In this document: one piece after another, positions 32,687 to 43,584 of the stretch
Layout of the letters: every line of letters begins with the position of its first letter
Numbering within the stretch: position 1 is the first letter of the stretch
DNA from: Brachypterus glaber
Taxonomy: Eukaryota > Arthropoda > Insecta > Coleoptera > Kateretidae
Length of the DNA: 64,000 nucleotides
Reading direction: 5' to 3'
NCBI GenBank assembly: GCA_958510825.1
Contig: OY294049.1
Location: 28,576,620 to 28,640,619, forward strand
The notes under the pieces: model-generated
Databases searched by the model: none
The model's input: the letters and a program-made list of their open reading frames with translations, nothing else
Told to the model about the DNA's origin: nothing
Made by a program: the position numbers and the translations under genes

Positions 32687-35600
32687 ATGAAAATGAATAA
32701 ATTGATCAAAAAACGTGATGCCATAAAGAGCAAATTAACTAGTTTTCAAAAATATTTAGAAACTCTTGACACAGTTTTAGCTATACGCAACTTAATTCAA
32801 GCTGAAATAATAGAGCTGGGTGACAGAATATCTAATCTTATTACAACTTATGATGAGCTCAATGAAATTCAAAGCGAAATCGAAATTCATGATCAAAGTG
32901 TTCTAGAGGAACAAGTTCTTGAACGCGAAAGTTTTGAAAAAATATATTATTCTAGTTTAGCATCTGCTAAACTTATTCATGAGAAATATAGCACCCAGCC
33001 AACTTCTAACGTCCAGCCTGAGGCAAATTTGCAGGGAGTAAAGCTTCCAACAATAACTCTGCCAAAATTTGATGGAGACTATCAACATTTTTTAGAATTT
33101 AGGGATACATTCCTTTCTCTTATTCATAATAATACGCAGATTAATGACATACAAAAATTACATTATTTAAGAGCCTCGCTCACAGGTAGCGCTGCGCAAA
33201 TAATTAAATCCTTAGATTTTACAGCCACGAATTATAATGTAGCCTGGGATCTTGTCAATGACAGGTACAATAATAAACGAGTTTTAATAAATAACCACGT
33301 TAAACTTTTATTTAATTTAGACAATATACAACGTGAGTCATCTGTTAAATTGCGCCAATTGGCCGATAATATTACGAAACATTTGCGAGCATTAAACACA
33401 TTGGGTGAACCAACAGATAAATGGGACACTCTGTTAATTTATATTATTTTAACAAAACTGGACGTAACAACATCTAAAGAATGGGAAAAATCAAAAACTG
33501 ATGACGAAACTCCTACTTTAAAAACTTTTTTAGAATTTGTTAAAAACCGTGCTGATTTTTTGGAAACCTTTGAAAATAATAATACTTCTAATGTTAGCAA
33601 AAAAACTTTGTCACATTTTAATTCAAATAAAGATGGTCAAAGTAAACCAATCGTAGTGTTTTGTAAGTTTTGTACTAGTAATGCTCATTTTATTTATAAT
33701 TGCGAATCTTTTTTGAAACTTTCCCCTAATGAAAGAATTGATGCTGTGAAGAAACTTCACATTTGTCTTAATTGTCTTAATAAAGGGCACTTTAGTCCGG
33801 ATTGCAAGTCCAAATTAAGTTGTAAAATTTGTCGAAAACGACATCACACAGTTCTTCACTTAGCATCAAGGCCAGTTCAGGATTTAAATGTGGAATCAAC
33901 TCCAAAGCCGGACTCAGATCAAAATCAAGTTGCTTGTGCTTCGGCGACTGGCACAAAAAATGTTTTACTATCTACTGTTCTTATTAAAATTATAGACAAG
34001 GAAGGCAATCTATATCCCGCTAGGGGATTTTTAGATTCGGGCTCCCAGTCAAGTTTTATTACAAAAAACCTATGTCAAAAATTAAAGTTAGATACTTCCG
34101 ATATTAATATGACTGTATCTGGCATTAATCACGTTAAAACTAATATCGAAAAAAAATGTAACTTTACATTTAAATCTAATGACGGTAATTTTGAAGGTAA
34201 AATTTCATGTCTTGTTGTTCCGCGTATAACGGAAAGCCTACCCAATTTTATTGTAAATCGTAATGATTTAAATTTACCTAAAAACATTGTTCTAGCTGAT
34301 CCACATTTCGATCATGTTTCTTCAGTGGATATTTTAATTGGGGCTGATTATTTTTGGGATCTTTTGTGCGTGGGTCAACATAAGCTCGGTTCAAACAAGC
34401 CTATTTTACAAAAAACCCGCTTAGGGTGGATAATATCTGGATCAGTAAATAGTAAAGATAATTCTATAAAAGATATTTCATGTAACTTTCAATTAAATAA
34501 TGATATTAATTTTACTCTAAGACGTTTTTGGGAAATAGAGGAAATCGATAATAAAAATGTTTTCTCAAAAGAAGACAATTTTTGTGAAAATCATTTTGTA
34601 AAAAATGTTTCAAGGGATTCAAATGGACGTTTTATTGTTAAAATGCCCCTTCTTAAAGGTATAGAAGTTTTAGGCGAATCTAGAACTGCAGCGGAAAAAA
34701 GATTTTACTCACTCGAGAAAAGGCTTTTATCAAATAATGAATCCTCAAATGTATACAAAAAATTCATGAACGAGTATGAAAAATTGGGACACATGTCCAA
34801 ATCAAATTCTGACACAAACGAATTTTCCTATTTCTTACCACACCACGGGGTATTCAGGACTGATAGTCTTACTACCCCATTAAGGGTTGTTTTTGACGGT
34901 TCTTCTAAGTCAAGTTCAGGTTATTCTCTTAATGATATTCAGGCTATCGGACCGACAATTCAGCAAGATTTATTATCAATTATTTTGCGCTTTAGAATTT
35001 ATAAATATGTCGTAACCTCGGACATTGAAAAATGCTATCGCCAGATTCTTATCCACTCTTCGCATAGAAGGTTGCAAAAAATTTTATGGCGAAACAATCC
35101 CTCAGACCCGTTAGACGAGTATACTTTAAATACATTAACGTACGGACAAGCTTCAGCCACCTTTTTGAGTACTCGATGCCTTGAAGAGGTTGCTAGGGAA
35201 TGCGAAACTTCTTATCCCGAAATATCTAAAATTATCAGAAATAGTTTCTACGTAGATGATTTCATCTCGGGGGCTAATTCTATTCAAGAAGCTAAGCATA
35301 TTTGTATTACTGTTTCTGAGTTTTTAGCATCTAGTTGTTTCCCACTGCGTAAGTGGACTTCTAACTGTAAAGAAGTTCTAAAATCAATTAATCAAACAGA
35401 AATAACTAATAATATTTTAGAGTTTGGCATTAACGAAAATACTAAAACTTTAGGCCTGGTATGGTCGCCTTGTCTAGATGAATTAAAATATTCAATAAAT
35501 AAATTCACCAATCAAAAGACTACCAAACGTTCCATTCTTTCTTTGACTGCTCAAATTTTTGACCCCTTGGGCCTTTTGTCGCCCTGTACAATTATTCCTA

Positions 35601-36211
35601 AAATGATTTTGCAGCAATTGTGGCTGGAAAAGTTGTCTTGGGACGATGAAGTCTCCCAGTCTGTTAAAGAAAAATGGTTGGATTTTGGTAATCAGTTATG
35701 CAGTTTAAATAATATTTCAGTTGATCGCCGCGTAGTATGTGATAATCCTGAATATATTAAATTACACGGTTTTGCGGATGCCTCCGAAAAGGGCTACGGT
35801 GCTTCAATCTATTTAAAAAGTTTAAATCAGGATGGTACATTCGTAAATTTATTATGCGCTAAATCAAAGGTTTCTCCAATGAAGCAACATACAATCCCAC
35901 GTTTGGAACTGTGTGCCGCTTTGGTTTTAGCCCGTTTATATAAAAAGGTCAAAGATTCTTTGGACTTAAAATTTTGTAATGAATACTTGTGGTCGGACTC
36001 GACAATTGTCCTATGTTGGATCCGCACTGCTCCTAATTTATTAAAACCTTTCGTTGATCATAGAGTTGCGGAAATACAAAGGCTCACAGAAAATTGTGAA
36101 TGGCGTCACTGCCCTACAAATGATAATCCGGGAGACTTTATTTCAAGGGGTTTATATCCTAAGGAAATTTTAAATATCAGTTGTGGTGGCATGGCCCAAA
36201 ATGGCTTATAA
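32687..36211 (+). CDS. BEL/Pao polyprotein: gag, protease, RT, RNase H
   Basis: Retrotransposon polyprotein of 1174 codons. Order: coiled-coil N-terminus and Pao-type gag (DUF1759-like; LPKFDGDYQHFLEFRDTF near residue 125), zinc knuckles (about 325-391, several CX2C...H...C), retropepsin-like protease with DSGSQSSF (about 450), an RT that begins FLPHHGVFR and PLRVVFDGSS and has catalytic FYVDD (about 855), then the Pao RNase H with FADASEKGYGAS (about 1029), PRLELCA and SDSTIVLCW. It ends early because of a single frame disruption just after 36170, where the integrase region continues in another frame. All catalytic motifs are intact. It is in sense orientation within the large Homer intron. 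Confidence 0.95.
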   Translation: MKMNKLIKKRDAIKSKLTSFQKYLETLDTVLAIRNLIQAEIIELGDRISNLITTYDELNEIQSEIEIHDQSVLEEQVLERESFEKIYYSSLASAKLIHEKYSTQPTSNVQPEANLQGVKLPTITLPKFDGDYQHFLEFRDTFLSLIHNNTQINDIQKLHYLRASLTGSAAQIIKSLDFTATNYNVAWDLVNDRYNNKRVLINNHVKLLFNLDNIQRESSVKLRQLADNITKHLRALNTLGEPTDKWDTLLIYIILTKLDVTTSKEWEKSKTDDETPTLKTFLEFVKNRADFLETFENNNTSNVSKKTLSHFNSNKDGQSKPIVVFCKFCTSNAHFIYNCESFLKLSPNERIDAVKKLHICLNCLNKGHFSPDCKSKLSCKICRKRHHTVLHLASRPVQDLNVESTPKPDSDQNQVACASATGTKNVLLSTVLIKIIDKEGNLYPARGFLDSGSQSSFITKNLCQKLKLDTSDINMTVSGINHVKTNIEKKCNFTFKSNDGNFEGKISCLVVPRITESLPNFIVNRNDLNLPKNIVLADPHFDHVSSVDILIGADYFWDLLCVGQHKLGSNKPILQKTRLGWIISGSVNSKDNSIKDISCNFQLNNDINFTLRRFWEIEEIDNKNVFSKEDNFCENHFVKNVSRDSNGRFIVKMPLLKGIEVLGESRTAAEKRFYSLEKRLLSNNESSNVYKKFMNEYEKLGHMSKSNSDTNEFSYFLPHHGVFRTDSLTTPLRVVFDGSSKSSSGYSLNDIQAIGPTIQQDLLSIILRFRIYKYVVTSDIEKCYRQILIHSSHRRLQKILWRNNPSDPLDEYTLNTLTYGQASATFLSTRCLEEVARECETSYPEISKIIRNSFYVDDFISGANSIQEAKHICITVSEFLASSCFPLRKWTSNCKEVLKSINQTEITNNILEFGINENTKTLGLVWSPCLDELKYSINKFTNQKTTKRSILSLTAQIFDPLGLLSPCTIIPKMILQQLWLEKLSWDDEVSQSVKEKWLDFGNQLCSLNNISVDRRVVCDNPEYIKLHGFADASEKGYGASIYLKSLNQDGTFVNLLCAKSKVSPMKQHTIPRLELCAALVLARLYKKVKDSLDLKFCNEYLWSDSTIVLCWIRTAPNLLKPFVDHRVAEIQRLTENCEWRHCPTNDNPGDFISRGLYPKEILNISCGGMAQNGL

Positions 36212-37797
36212 AAGACAAAAAAGATTGGCCCGAATTAAATATTTTTACTAATAATATTCCGGAGTTGCGTAAAATAGCTTTAGCTTCAGTTACAAATATT
36301 GACGTTATCAATTTCTCAAATTATTCGGAATTGAAAAAATTAAAGAGAATCTTTTCTTATGTCTACAGATTTATTAATAATTGTAAAAATAAAGCAAACA
36401 AATTAAGGGGTCCTTTAAAGGCGTGTGAGTTACATTCAACTTTAAATAACTTGGTTAAATTATCCCAAATTGAAGCATTTCCAAATGAATATAACTCTTT
36501 ACTCAATAAAAAACCTTTACAGAACAAATCAAAATTGCTGAATTTAAATCCTTATATAGATAAAGGTGGGATTATTCGGGTTGGAGGCAGATTGTCCAAC
36601 TCTGAATTTGCACATGATAAAAAACATCCAATGATTTTATGCGGAAAGCATCATCTCACAAAATTAATTTTTGTTCATGAGCATGAAAGGTTAAAGCATG
36701 TAGGAGCTCAAACTTTACTTTATAATATTCGTGAACAATTTTGGCCATTATCGGGAAGAAATCTTTCGAGGCAGACAGTTCATAAGTGTATTGTATGTTT
36801 TAGAAATAAACCAAAATTAATAAATCCCTTGATGGGCGAATTACCGGCTTTGCGAGTTCGACCTTCACTACCCTTCACAATAACTGCTGTTGATTATGCT
36901 GGTCCGTTTTTGCTTAAGGATCGAAGGGGGCGGGGTGCTAGAATTTCCAAATGTTATTTAGCATTATTTATATGTTTTTCTGTCAAAGCTGTTCATCTAG
37001 AACTCGTGACTGATCTTTCATCCGAATCATTTATTTTAGCTTTAAGGCGGTTCGTTTCCCGACGAGGCTTACCGTCTAAAATATACTCCGACAATGGTAC
37101 CACGTTTGTTGGTGCAAATTCTGAACTCAATGAACTTGGAAAATTTTTAATAGATCATAATAATACGATTACCGAATCTGTCAATGATCAAGGTATAGAA
37201 TGGCAATTTATGCCGCCTTATAGCCCACATCTAGGTGGCTTGCACGAGGCAGGTATAAAATCTGCCAAACACCATATGAAAAGAGTGGTTGGCAATTCTT
37301 CAAATACTTTTGAAACAATGTACACATTATTTACTCAAATCGAATCCATCCTGAACTCTCGACCGTTAACCCCATTGTCTACCGATCCTGAAGATTTAAA
37401 TCCGTTGACACCCGCTCACTTCTTAATCGGAAGGCCAACAACTTCAGTACCCGATCCTGGCGTTACTCATATCACTGAAAGCAAATTATCGTTGTTTCAA
37501 CACATTCAATATCAAAAACAGCACTTTTGGGAAAGGTGGCAGAAAGAATACATTTCCGAAATGCAAATCCGCACTAAATGGAAGACAAATAATTATGAAA
37601 AACTGAAAGAAGGAATGATGGTGCTCATCAAGGAGGACAATGTATCACCTTCAAGGTGGAGGCTTGGAAGAGTGATCCAGACGCATCCTGGGAAAGATGG
37701 AATATGCAGGGTTGCATCTATAAAAACAAAAAATGGCGTTATCAAACGGGCATTTTCGAAAATTTGCCCTTTGCCCATTTCTGAAAAAGACTATTAA
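36181..37797 (+). CDS. BEL/Pao integrase region, frameshifted from pol
   Basis: Continuation of the same polyprotein. The overlap contains LWWHGPKWL, a junction motif of Pao elements, readable only in this frame, so the break is one indel near 36170-36182, not a separate gene. Domains: H2C2-type zinc finger (about residues 165-205: HEHERLKHVG...CIVC), integrase core with D (DYAG, about 238), D (SDNGT, about 303) and E (GLHEAGIKSAK, about 355), and the C-terminal DUF5641-like domain (RWRLGRVIQTHPG). It ends TAA at 37795-37797. The Met shown is only the first in frame, not a proven start. Confidence 0.93.
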   Translation: MWWHGPKWLIKDKKDWPELNIFTNNIPELRKIALASVTNIDVINFSNYSELKKLKRIFSYVYRFINNCKNKANKLRGPLKACELHSTLNNLVKLSQIEAFPNEYNSLLNKKPLQNKSKLLNLNPYIDKGGIIRVGGRLSNSEFAHDKKHPMILCGKHHLTKLIFVHEHERLKHVGAQTLLYNIREQFWPLSGRNLSRQTVHKCIVCFRNKPKLINPLMGELPALRVRPSLPFTITAVDYAGPFLLKDRRGRGARISKCYLALFICFSVKAVHLELVTDLSSESFILALRRFVSRRGLPSKIYSDNGTTFVGANSELNELGKFLIDHNNTITESVNDQGIEWQFMPPYSPHLGGLHEAGIKSAKHHMKRVVGNSSNTFETMYTLFTQIESILNSRPLTPLSTDPEDLNPLTPAHFLIGRPTTSVPDPGVTHITESKLSLFQHIQYQKQHFWERWQKEYISEMQIRTKWKTNNYEKLKEGMMVLIKEDNVSPSRWRLGRVIQTHPGKDGICRVASIKTKNGVIKRAFSKICPLPISEKDY

Positions 37798-37914
37798 ACT
37801 GAAAGACTTTAGTAAATGTGCAGTTTACGATCTATATTTTTAATTTCAATATTATTTTAGTTGTAGTGAACTTACCTTTTTTAAAATACTTATTAATATT
37901 TAGTTTTATATACC

Positions 37915-38340
37915 ATGCGCGGAAGTATTTGGTGGAACATATTTATTCGCAAAAGTGTTTAATAATATATTTGAATGCGCAAAAGTGTTTTGGCAAACAT
38001 ACAAATATATCATACGCAGGAGGTTTTGGTAGAACATATTTATGCGCAGAAGTGTTTAAAAATACATACGAATGCGCAGAAGTGAGCACAACAAATATAC
38101 CGATGCGCAGTAGGGTTTGGTAGAAAATATTTATGCGCAAAACTGTTCTGGCAAACATATACAAATATACCATCGGTGAAACATATTTATGCGCAGGAGT
38201 GTTAAATAATATATACGAATTCGCAAAATGTGGGAAAAGGTAAAGAAACTGTAGGAAAAAGCGTGGTGTAGTTTATTTCCACTATTCTGCTCGTAGAAAA
38301 TATAAAAATTTTTAAATGATTTCACGTTTCAGATATTAAT
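37915..38340 (-). repeat. Satellite relatives downstream of BEL, inverted
   Basis: GTGGAACATATTTATTCGCA, ATTTATGCGCAGAAGTGTTT and TTTGGCAAACATACAAATAT are minus-strand versions of the 27960-29055 satellite, here three or four diverged units. The border sequence CACTATTCTGCTCGTAGAAA to TTTCAGATAT also matches 27840-27905. So the whole repeat unit, not only the monomer, occurs twice in opposite orientation around the BEL element. Confidence 0.8.
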
Positions 38341-38353
38341 TTTACAAACTGTC

Positions 38354-38623
38354 ATGGATCAAAAACATAACGAATCTAAGAGGGACCGTGATGAAATGTC
38401 TGCGCACCATAAAGCAAAGGAAAAAGAACATATTCGCATGTATTTCAAACCAAAACATAATGTATTAGATATAACAGAAATAAATATGCAATCAGACTCC
38501 TCCATAGAATTAATGAAATTGTTTAAGCAAAAAGAAGAAATTCAAAATAAACTTAAACTTGAAAAAATTCCAATAAAAGTACTTCTGAAGGTGCACTTAG
38601 TTGTAGTAATATTATATCGATAG
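38354..38623 (+). other. Open stretch of 89 codons, unrecognised
   Basis: Encodes a charged N-terminal segment (MDQKHNESKRDRDEMSAHHK) and a QKEEIQNKLKLEK helix, then turns hydrophobic. It might be the degraded gag start of the BEL relic that follows, since gags begin with charged coiled coils. There is no direct match and its translation is doubtful. Confidence 0.25.
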
Positions 38624-38639
38624 ATATTCTTGAAATAAC

Positions 38640-39370
38640 TAATACTAGTCACAAAACTAATATAAAACAACAAACTGATAAAACCTTTTAATTAAAACCG
38701 CGCGCGGCTGACTTTTCGGGGCTCTAACGTTGGACTGCTTTATCGCACCATCTTCCAAGATATATCAAAATGTTGGAAATTTTACGTACTTTATTTTTTA
38801 TGGGGGTTTGCATGTACGTAATTTCTTCCAGAAACGAAAAAAATGTGAAGTGAAAAAAAAATTTAAATGCACATAACCTCAAAATTATCACCCGCACAGA
38901 AAAAAAGTGTATATGAAAATAAAAGATAATTTAATTATCTACAACTTTGGTCTCTGGAGATTTTTCGCTGAAACCAATAGTTTCGGACATATGGAACAAT
39001 TCGCGTTTTTCAATATGGCGACCGGAAGCAAGCACATAGCAATGCGAAAATGCGGATTTAGGCTTCTCCGATAGCCCTCTTTCCCATATCAAAATTTCCT
39101 TAGTATATTTCACTTACAATTAAAATCTAACTTTACTGTAATAACATTCGTCATTGCGGTAACGCAAATTTAAAGTAAAGGTCAAAGAGTCCATATTTTG
39201 CGTGCCCAAGTTAGGGTAAAGTAAAGTACGGATAATGGTAAAAAATAGTAAAATAAATCTTAGCAAATTCAATTTTTTTTATATTATAATTTAGATGGTG
39301 AAATCAAACACCTATGTGAAAATAATTCGTAGTAGTTGAAAAAATTGAACACCAAACTACAAAAAATAAA
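38640..39370. other. AT-rich stretch, no gene seen
   Basis: Non-coding DNA between the unrecognised open stretch and the BEL relic. It may be decayed gag sequence. No motif was recognised. Confidence 0.4.
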
Positions 39371-40336
39371 ACTTTATCAAACCGGACATTTAGTCACGTT
39401 TTCCTACAAACATTGGTCGTTAATTTAATTGGAAAAGACAACAAAACTCGCCGAGCAAGAGCTTTGATAGATACAGGGTCTTAGCGTTCATATATTTTAA
39501 AGAAATCTGATAGAAATGAATTTTGAGTCCGTAAATGAAGAAGATGTAATTCATGGTTTATTTGCAGGTGTCAATTCGGACCCTGTATCTCATAGTAAAT
39601 ATTAAAAGTTTAGATGATTTTTATTTATTAGTTTTGAAGGCCTAGATCAAAATGTTATGTTAAAGATGGCATTTGGCTAGAAGAACAAGTCACTGGGTAT
39701 AATATTGTCAAATGTAAATATTGATATTGAAATAGAGATATTGATTGGAGCAGATATAATAGCATTATTATCTGGAGATCGAAAAGTTTTAGTGTGGTTT
39801 AGTTGCCTTGGAAACCAATTTAGGATGGACTTTAATGGGCAAAATAATAATTACAGTATGACATCTTTAACAGTAACGTCACTTTTTTCACAAAATTCAA
39901 ATCTATCAGATCTTTGGAATTTGGATGTTATTGGAGTATCAGATCCGGTAGCTGAAAAGAAATTAAAGATGCCGTAAAAAATCATTTTTTAGAAACTGTA
40001 ACTATATACAAGAATGGTAGATATGAAGTAAGTCTTTCATGGAAAGAAAATCATACTTATTTACTCAAATTTTAAAAGGTATTCTAAGAAAAACTTTGGG
40101 AAAAGACGAGAGTTGTTAAGTTGAAAACAAAAAATAATATATTGTTGAGACCCATTTAAAGGATTTATCCTCTTGAAATATTTGATAGTGAGGATAGAAA
40201 GTATATAAATATTAAAAAGAAAACTTCAGAAACAACGAAAAACTACAAAAATTAAATACCTGTCTAAGAAGCTGTGTCAGTAACTAGAAGTGGTAGGGAA
40301 ATTAAAATGCCAGAGAGATACGGCTACAATTCATAA
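39370..40336 (+). pseudogene. Internally deleted BEL/Pao relic
   Basis: Fragments in changing frames follow Pao order. They are a protease with RARALIDTGS (then TAG) RSYILKKS near 39455-39510, VNEEDVIHGLFAGVNSD, and EILIGADIIALLSGDRK near 39740. Then VIGVSDPVAEKK and GRYEVSLSWKENH near 40015, which normally precede the RT. After that the C-terminal end of the polyprotein appears directly: RVVKLKTKNNILLRPI and YPLEIFDSED, then VTRSGREIKMPERYG near 40300. RT, RNase H and the integrase core are missing. Stops and frameshifts make it dead. It is a different family from the element at 32687-37797. Confidence 0.75.
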
Positions 40337-40536
40337 AGTTAAATTTCTTTTATTATGGGTTAGAGGATGTAAGTTTTAGATATTACCTTTACCTATAACC
40401 TGTTTTTACCTTAATGTATGGTCAGATTTTGATAGACAGAAAATATATGTCAGATTTTAATTTAGAATTAAGAAACTTCATTATTTATCGTGTACATTAT
40501 TCGGTTAATATTGTAACGATTAGATTTTACATCTCG

Positions 40537-41010
40537 AAAACGGTGTATAGTAGAAAACTTTTAGTTATACCTGTATGCATTAGGTAGATTCAAAATTCGT
40601 TGCCAGAACCCAGGCACCTTAAAATGTGTTTTACTTTGTAGAGCTGTGTAGTATATACAGGGTTATTCTTTTAAATGGTACAGTACCTTTATCTTTGTTG
40701 TGTGATGAAATAGAGCTATGATTCTTTGAGCAAACTTTTATCTAAGAACATAATCTACTTGCTGGAAAAATCCAAAACGGTGTATAGTAGAAAACTTTTA
40801 GTTATGCATGTATGCATTAGGTAGATTCAAAATTCGTTGCCAGAACCCAGGTACCTTAAAATGTGTTTTACTTTGTAGAGCTGTGTAGTATATACAGGGT
40901 TATTCTTTTAAATGGTACAGTACCTTTATCTTTGTTGTGTGATGAAATAGAGCTATGATTCTTTGAGCAACATTTTATCTAAGAACATAATCTACTTGCT
41001 GGAAAAATCC
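40537..41010. repeat. Two tandem copies of 237 bp
   Basis: 40537-40773 and 40774-41010 are nearly identical head-to-tail copies (AAAACGGTGTATAGTAG ... GCTGGAAAAATCC); I count only a few differences. Each includes ATATACAGGGTTATTC. The high identity suggests recent duplication. Confidence 0.85.
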
Positions 41011-41159
41011 ATTTCACGCGCGGAGTAGAAAAACGGGAAAGCTTTTTTACTGGGCAGTGTATTTTAATAATGAATTTAGTTTAAGCTCCCCAAAACTCCC
41101 AGACAAAAACAACATGAACTGCATACTGAATTATGAATTCTGAATTATGAATTTAAAAT

Positions 41160-41900
41160 TTTTAATATTACGTTTGCTTTCAGCGACCTTAAAACCCCTA
41201 AATACCTATTTTTAACGAAATCCCTTAAAATTCACACAAACCTCCGCCATAGTTATTTATTTATTTATTTATTTCAGAGCAGTTACACAGATGAATTGAG
41301 AGCCCCAAATAAGCTTTATGCTTGGTTCCGTCATTTTTATTTTTTGTAGTTTTTAATGTTGGATTCTAATTCAGCGACCTCAAAAACCACTGGAAACCAA
41401 TTTTTATCAAAATCCATTAACATTCACGAAAAAATTTCGGAACATTGGTTCGTCATTATGATTTTTTAAATTTTAATATTGGATTCAAATTTAGCGACCC
41501 CCAAAACACCTGGAAACCAATTTTTATCAAAAGTTCACAAATTTTTTTCGCCATATTGGTTCCCCTATTTTGAATTTTTAAATTTTAATGTTCGATTCAA
41601 ATTAAGCGACACCAAAAAACCCCTGGAAGCCAATTTTTATTAAAATCCGTTAAAATTCACATTTTTCCCCAATGTTGGGTCCGCCATTTTGACTTTTTTA
41701 ATTTTAATGTTAAATTCAAATTAAGCGACCAAAAACCCCTGTATACCAGTTTTGATCAATGTCCGTTAAAATTTACATTTTTTCCCCATATTGGATCCGC
41801 TATTTTAAATATTCAATTTTTAACGTTGGATTTAAATTCAGGGACCCCAAAACCCCTAGCAACCAATTTTTATCAAAACCCGTTAAAATTTTTACGAAAA
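41160..41900. repeat. Tandem array of ~116-bp units
   Basis: Diverged units marked by ACCAATTTTTATCAAAA at about 41397, 41516, 41629, 41747 and 41861, spaced 113-119 bp, each followed by TTAAAATTCAC and GATTCAAATT.AGCGAC. This is the tandem form of the dispersed repeat at 3163-3480. A TTTA simple repeat with a possible minus-strand LINE tail interrupts it at about 41256-41350. Confidence 0.75.
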
Positions 41901-41959
41901 TACAGAATTTTGGCCGCGGGAAAAAAATTCTGGCCTATCATCATCATAAATTCTAGACA

Positions 41960-42349
41960 TCTAAAAGTCACTATTTTTAGCTATAAAATTATGGCAGATA
42001 ATCATTATTTTATGATATATTACGACTATTACTTCAAAAACCGTTTATAGTCGACCAGTTATTTTTTTCCGGATGTATTTTATTTATATCTTAAAGTATA
42101 TTCAAGTTAAGCTATTTCTTAATTGCTGTGTTCTGAATCCGGTGCTTCAAAAGCTGTGACAATGAGGTTCTCTAAAAATCAATTTTTAACTTGCTGATAC
42201 ATTTATCAAATTGGCTATTTAAACGTCTGACGTAATATAACCTAACTCTTTGGTTTAGGTCGGTTTAGGTCGGTAATTCTGACGAAAATTATACCTTGAA
42301 AGCATTAAAAACCCTAAAAATCAGCCAATAAGAATACAGGACGTACATA
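41960..42349. other. AT-rich stretch, no gene seen
   Basis: Between the tandem array and the next MITE. A short direct repeat GGTCGGTTTAGGTCGG (near 42258) is the only structure noted. Confidence 0.4.
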
Positions 42350-43064
42350 CAGTGCGGTCCAAAAGTCACCCCCCCCCTTTTAACTTTTGAACGAGTTGAG
42401 ATATCGACTTCAAATTTAGAACTCCTAAATAAGACAACTTAAACTATCTTTTAGCATATATTTGATATTTTAAGTTCTTAAAATGTGGGCAGGGGGGCAT
42501 GGGGGGACATTTTTTTAAATGGAAAGGGGGGTCGTGTGATACATCATTTTAAAGCTTATAAAATTATCTATTTAAACTAATATTTTTAATTTTTTTAAAA
42601 ATGTTTTTTAAGGTTTTGATTTTTCAATTTTTTGTGCTAAAACATTCGATTTTTGAAGTTTTTTTTTATAAATTTTTATTTATGTCAACTAAAATTAGTT
42701 TAAAAGTATAATTAACATTTTTTTATGATGAAATTAGGCATTTTAAAAAAAATATTCGATTTTTTTTAGAGGAATTTTGACATAAATACCCATTTTCAAC
42801 ACCATTTCAAACCCAAATTTTTTTTTTTAATTTAAAAATATGTAGTTAAATGGAGAATTTTATAAGCTTTAAAATGATGTATTACATGACCCCCCGTTCC
42901 ATTTTAAAAAAATGTGCCCCCTTGCCCACATTTTAAGAGCTGAAAGTATTAAATATATGCTAAAAGATAGTTTAAGTTGTCTTATTTAAAAGTTCCAAAT
43001 TTGAAGTCGATATCTCAACTGGTTCAAAAGTTAAGAGGGGGGGGGTGACTTTTGAACCGCTCTG
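42350..43064. mobile_element. MITE with CAGTGCGGTCC ends, copy 1
   Basis: 715 bp between TA dinucleotides, with ends CAGTGCGGTCCAAAAGTCAC and the complement of CAGAGCGGTTCAAAAGTCAC. The terminal inverted repeats extend over 200 bp and include a CCCCCCCC run, a GGGGGGCATGGGGGG block and TTTAAAGCTTATAAAATT. No coding sequence. A close copy in the same orientation lies at 60346-61050, and a fragment near 21960-22030. Confidence 0.85.
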
Positions 43065-43384
43065 TATACAAATCTGTGTATACACTTAGCTTCGTGTACG
43101 TCGGACGTACAAATAGCCTGTTCCTATATTTATTCCATTCAGATTAGGCTACTGTCATAGTTATACACAATAATTCTGGGCCAAGGGTGGTAAAAACAGT
43201 TTTTAAAAGGTGCCTTTGACATATTTAAATTTTTAATAAAATAAATTTATGAAATAACTTAAAAATAAGTTTTTAGGGTCCTCATTTCACCACCTTTTTG
43301 GGACCTCTAGCTCTCAAGAGAACCAGATCCGGAGTCTGACCTAATTAGAATTAATTAATTAATTAACTATGTAATTAGCTTAAT
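43065..43384. other. AT-rich intron stretch, no gene seen
   Basis: Between two MITEs, about 500 bp upstream of the coiled-coil Homer exon. No structure was recognised apart from TTAATTAATTAATTAA near 43350. Confidence 0.4.
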
Positions 43385-43499
43385 CAGGTCTATTCACGTG
43401 CGTAAACAATATTGCCAATGACAGTATGGGCCAAAATCGCATGCGATTTTTGCCGATACTGCCAAAATAGCAATATAATTACGCACGTGAATAGACCTG
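43385..43499. mobile_element. 115-bp hairpin MITE
   Basis: Ends CAGGTCTATTCACGTGCG and its exact complement close a hairpin of 115 bp; the centre contains AAAATCGCATGCGATTTT, itself a perfect palindrome. It lies 384 bp upstream of the 43883 Homer exon. Confidence 0.8.
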
Positions 43500-43584
43500 A
43501 ATTAGAATTTATTTTAAAATTTAGCCGGGAGAAAATTAATGAGAATGGTCACCAGCTCTTAGACTGTTAAACGAGCTATTAAAT

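Noticed and set aside
37798..37914. 3' LTR of the BEL element
   Set aside because: Only a short GTAGTGAA match to the proposed 5' LTR exists before satellite sequence begins; that is not enough to call an LTR.
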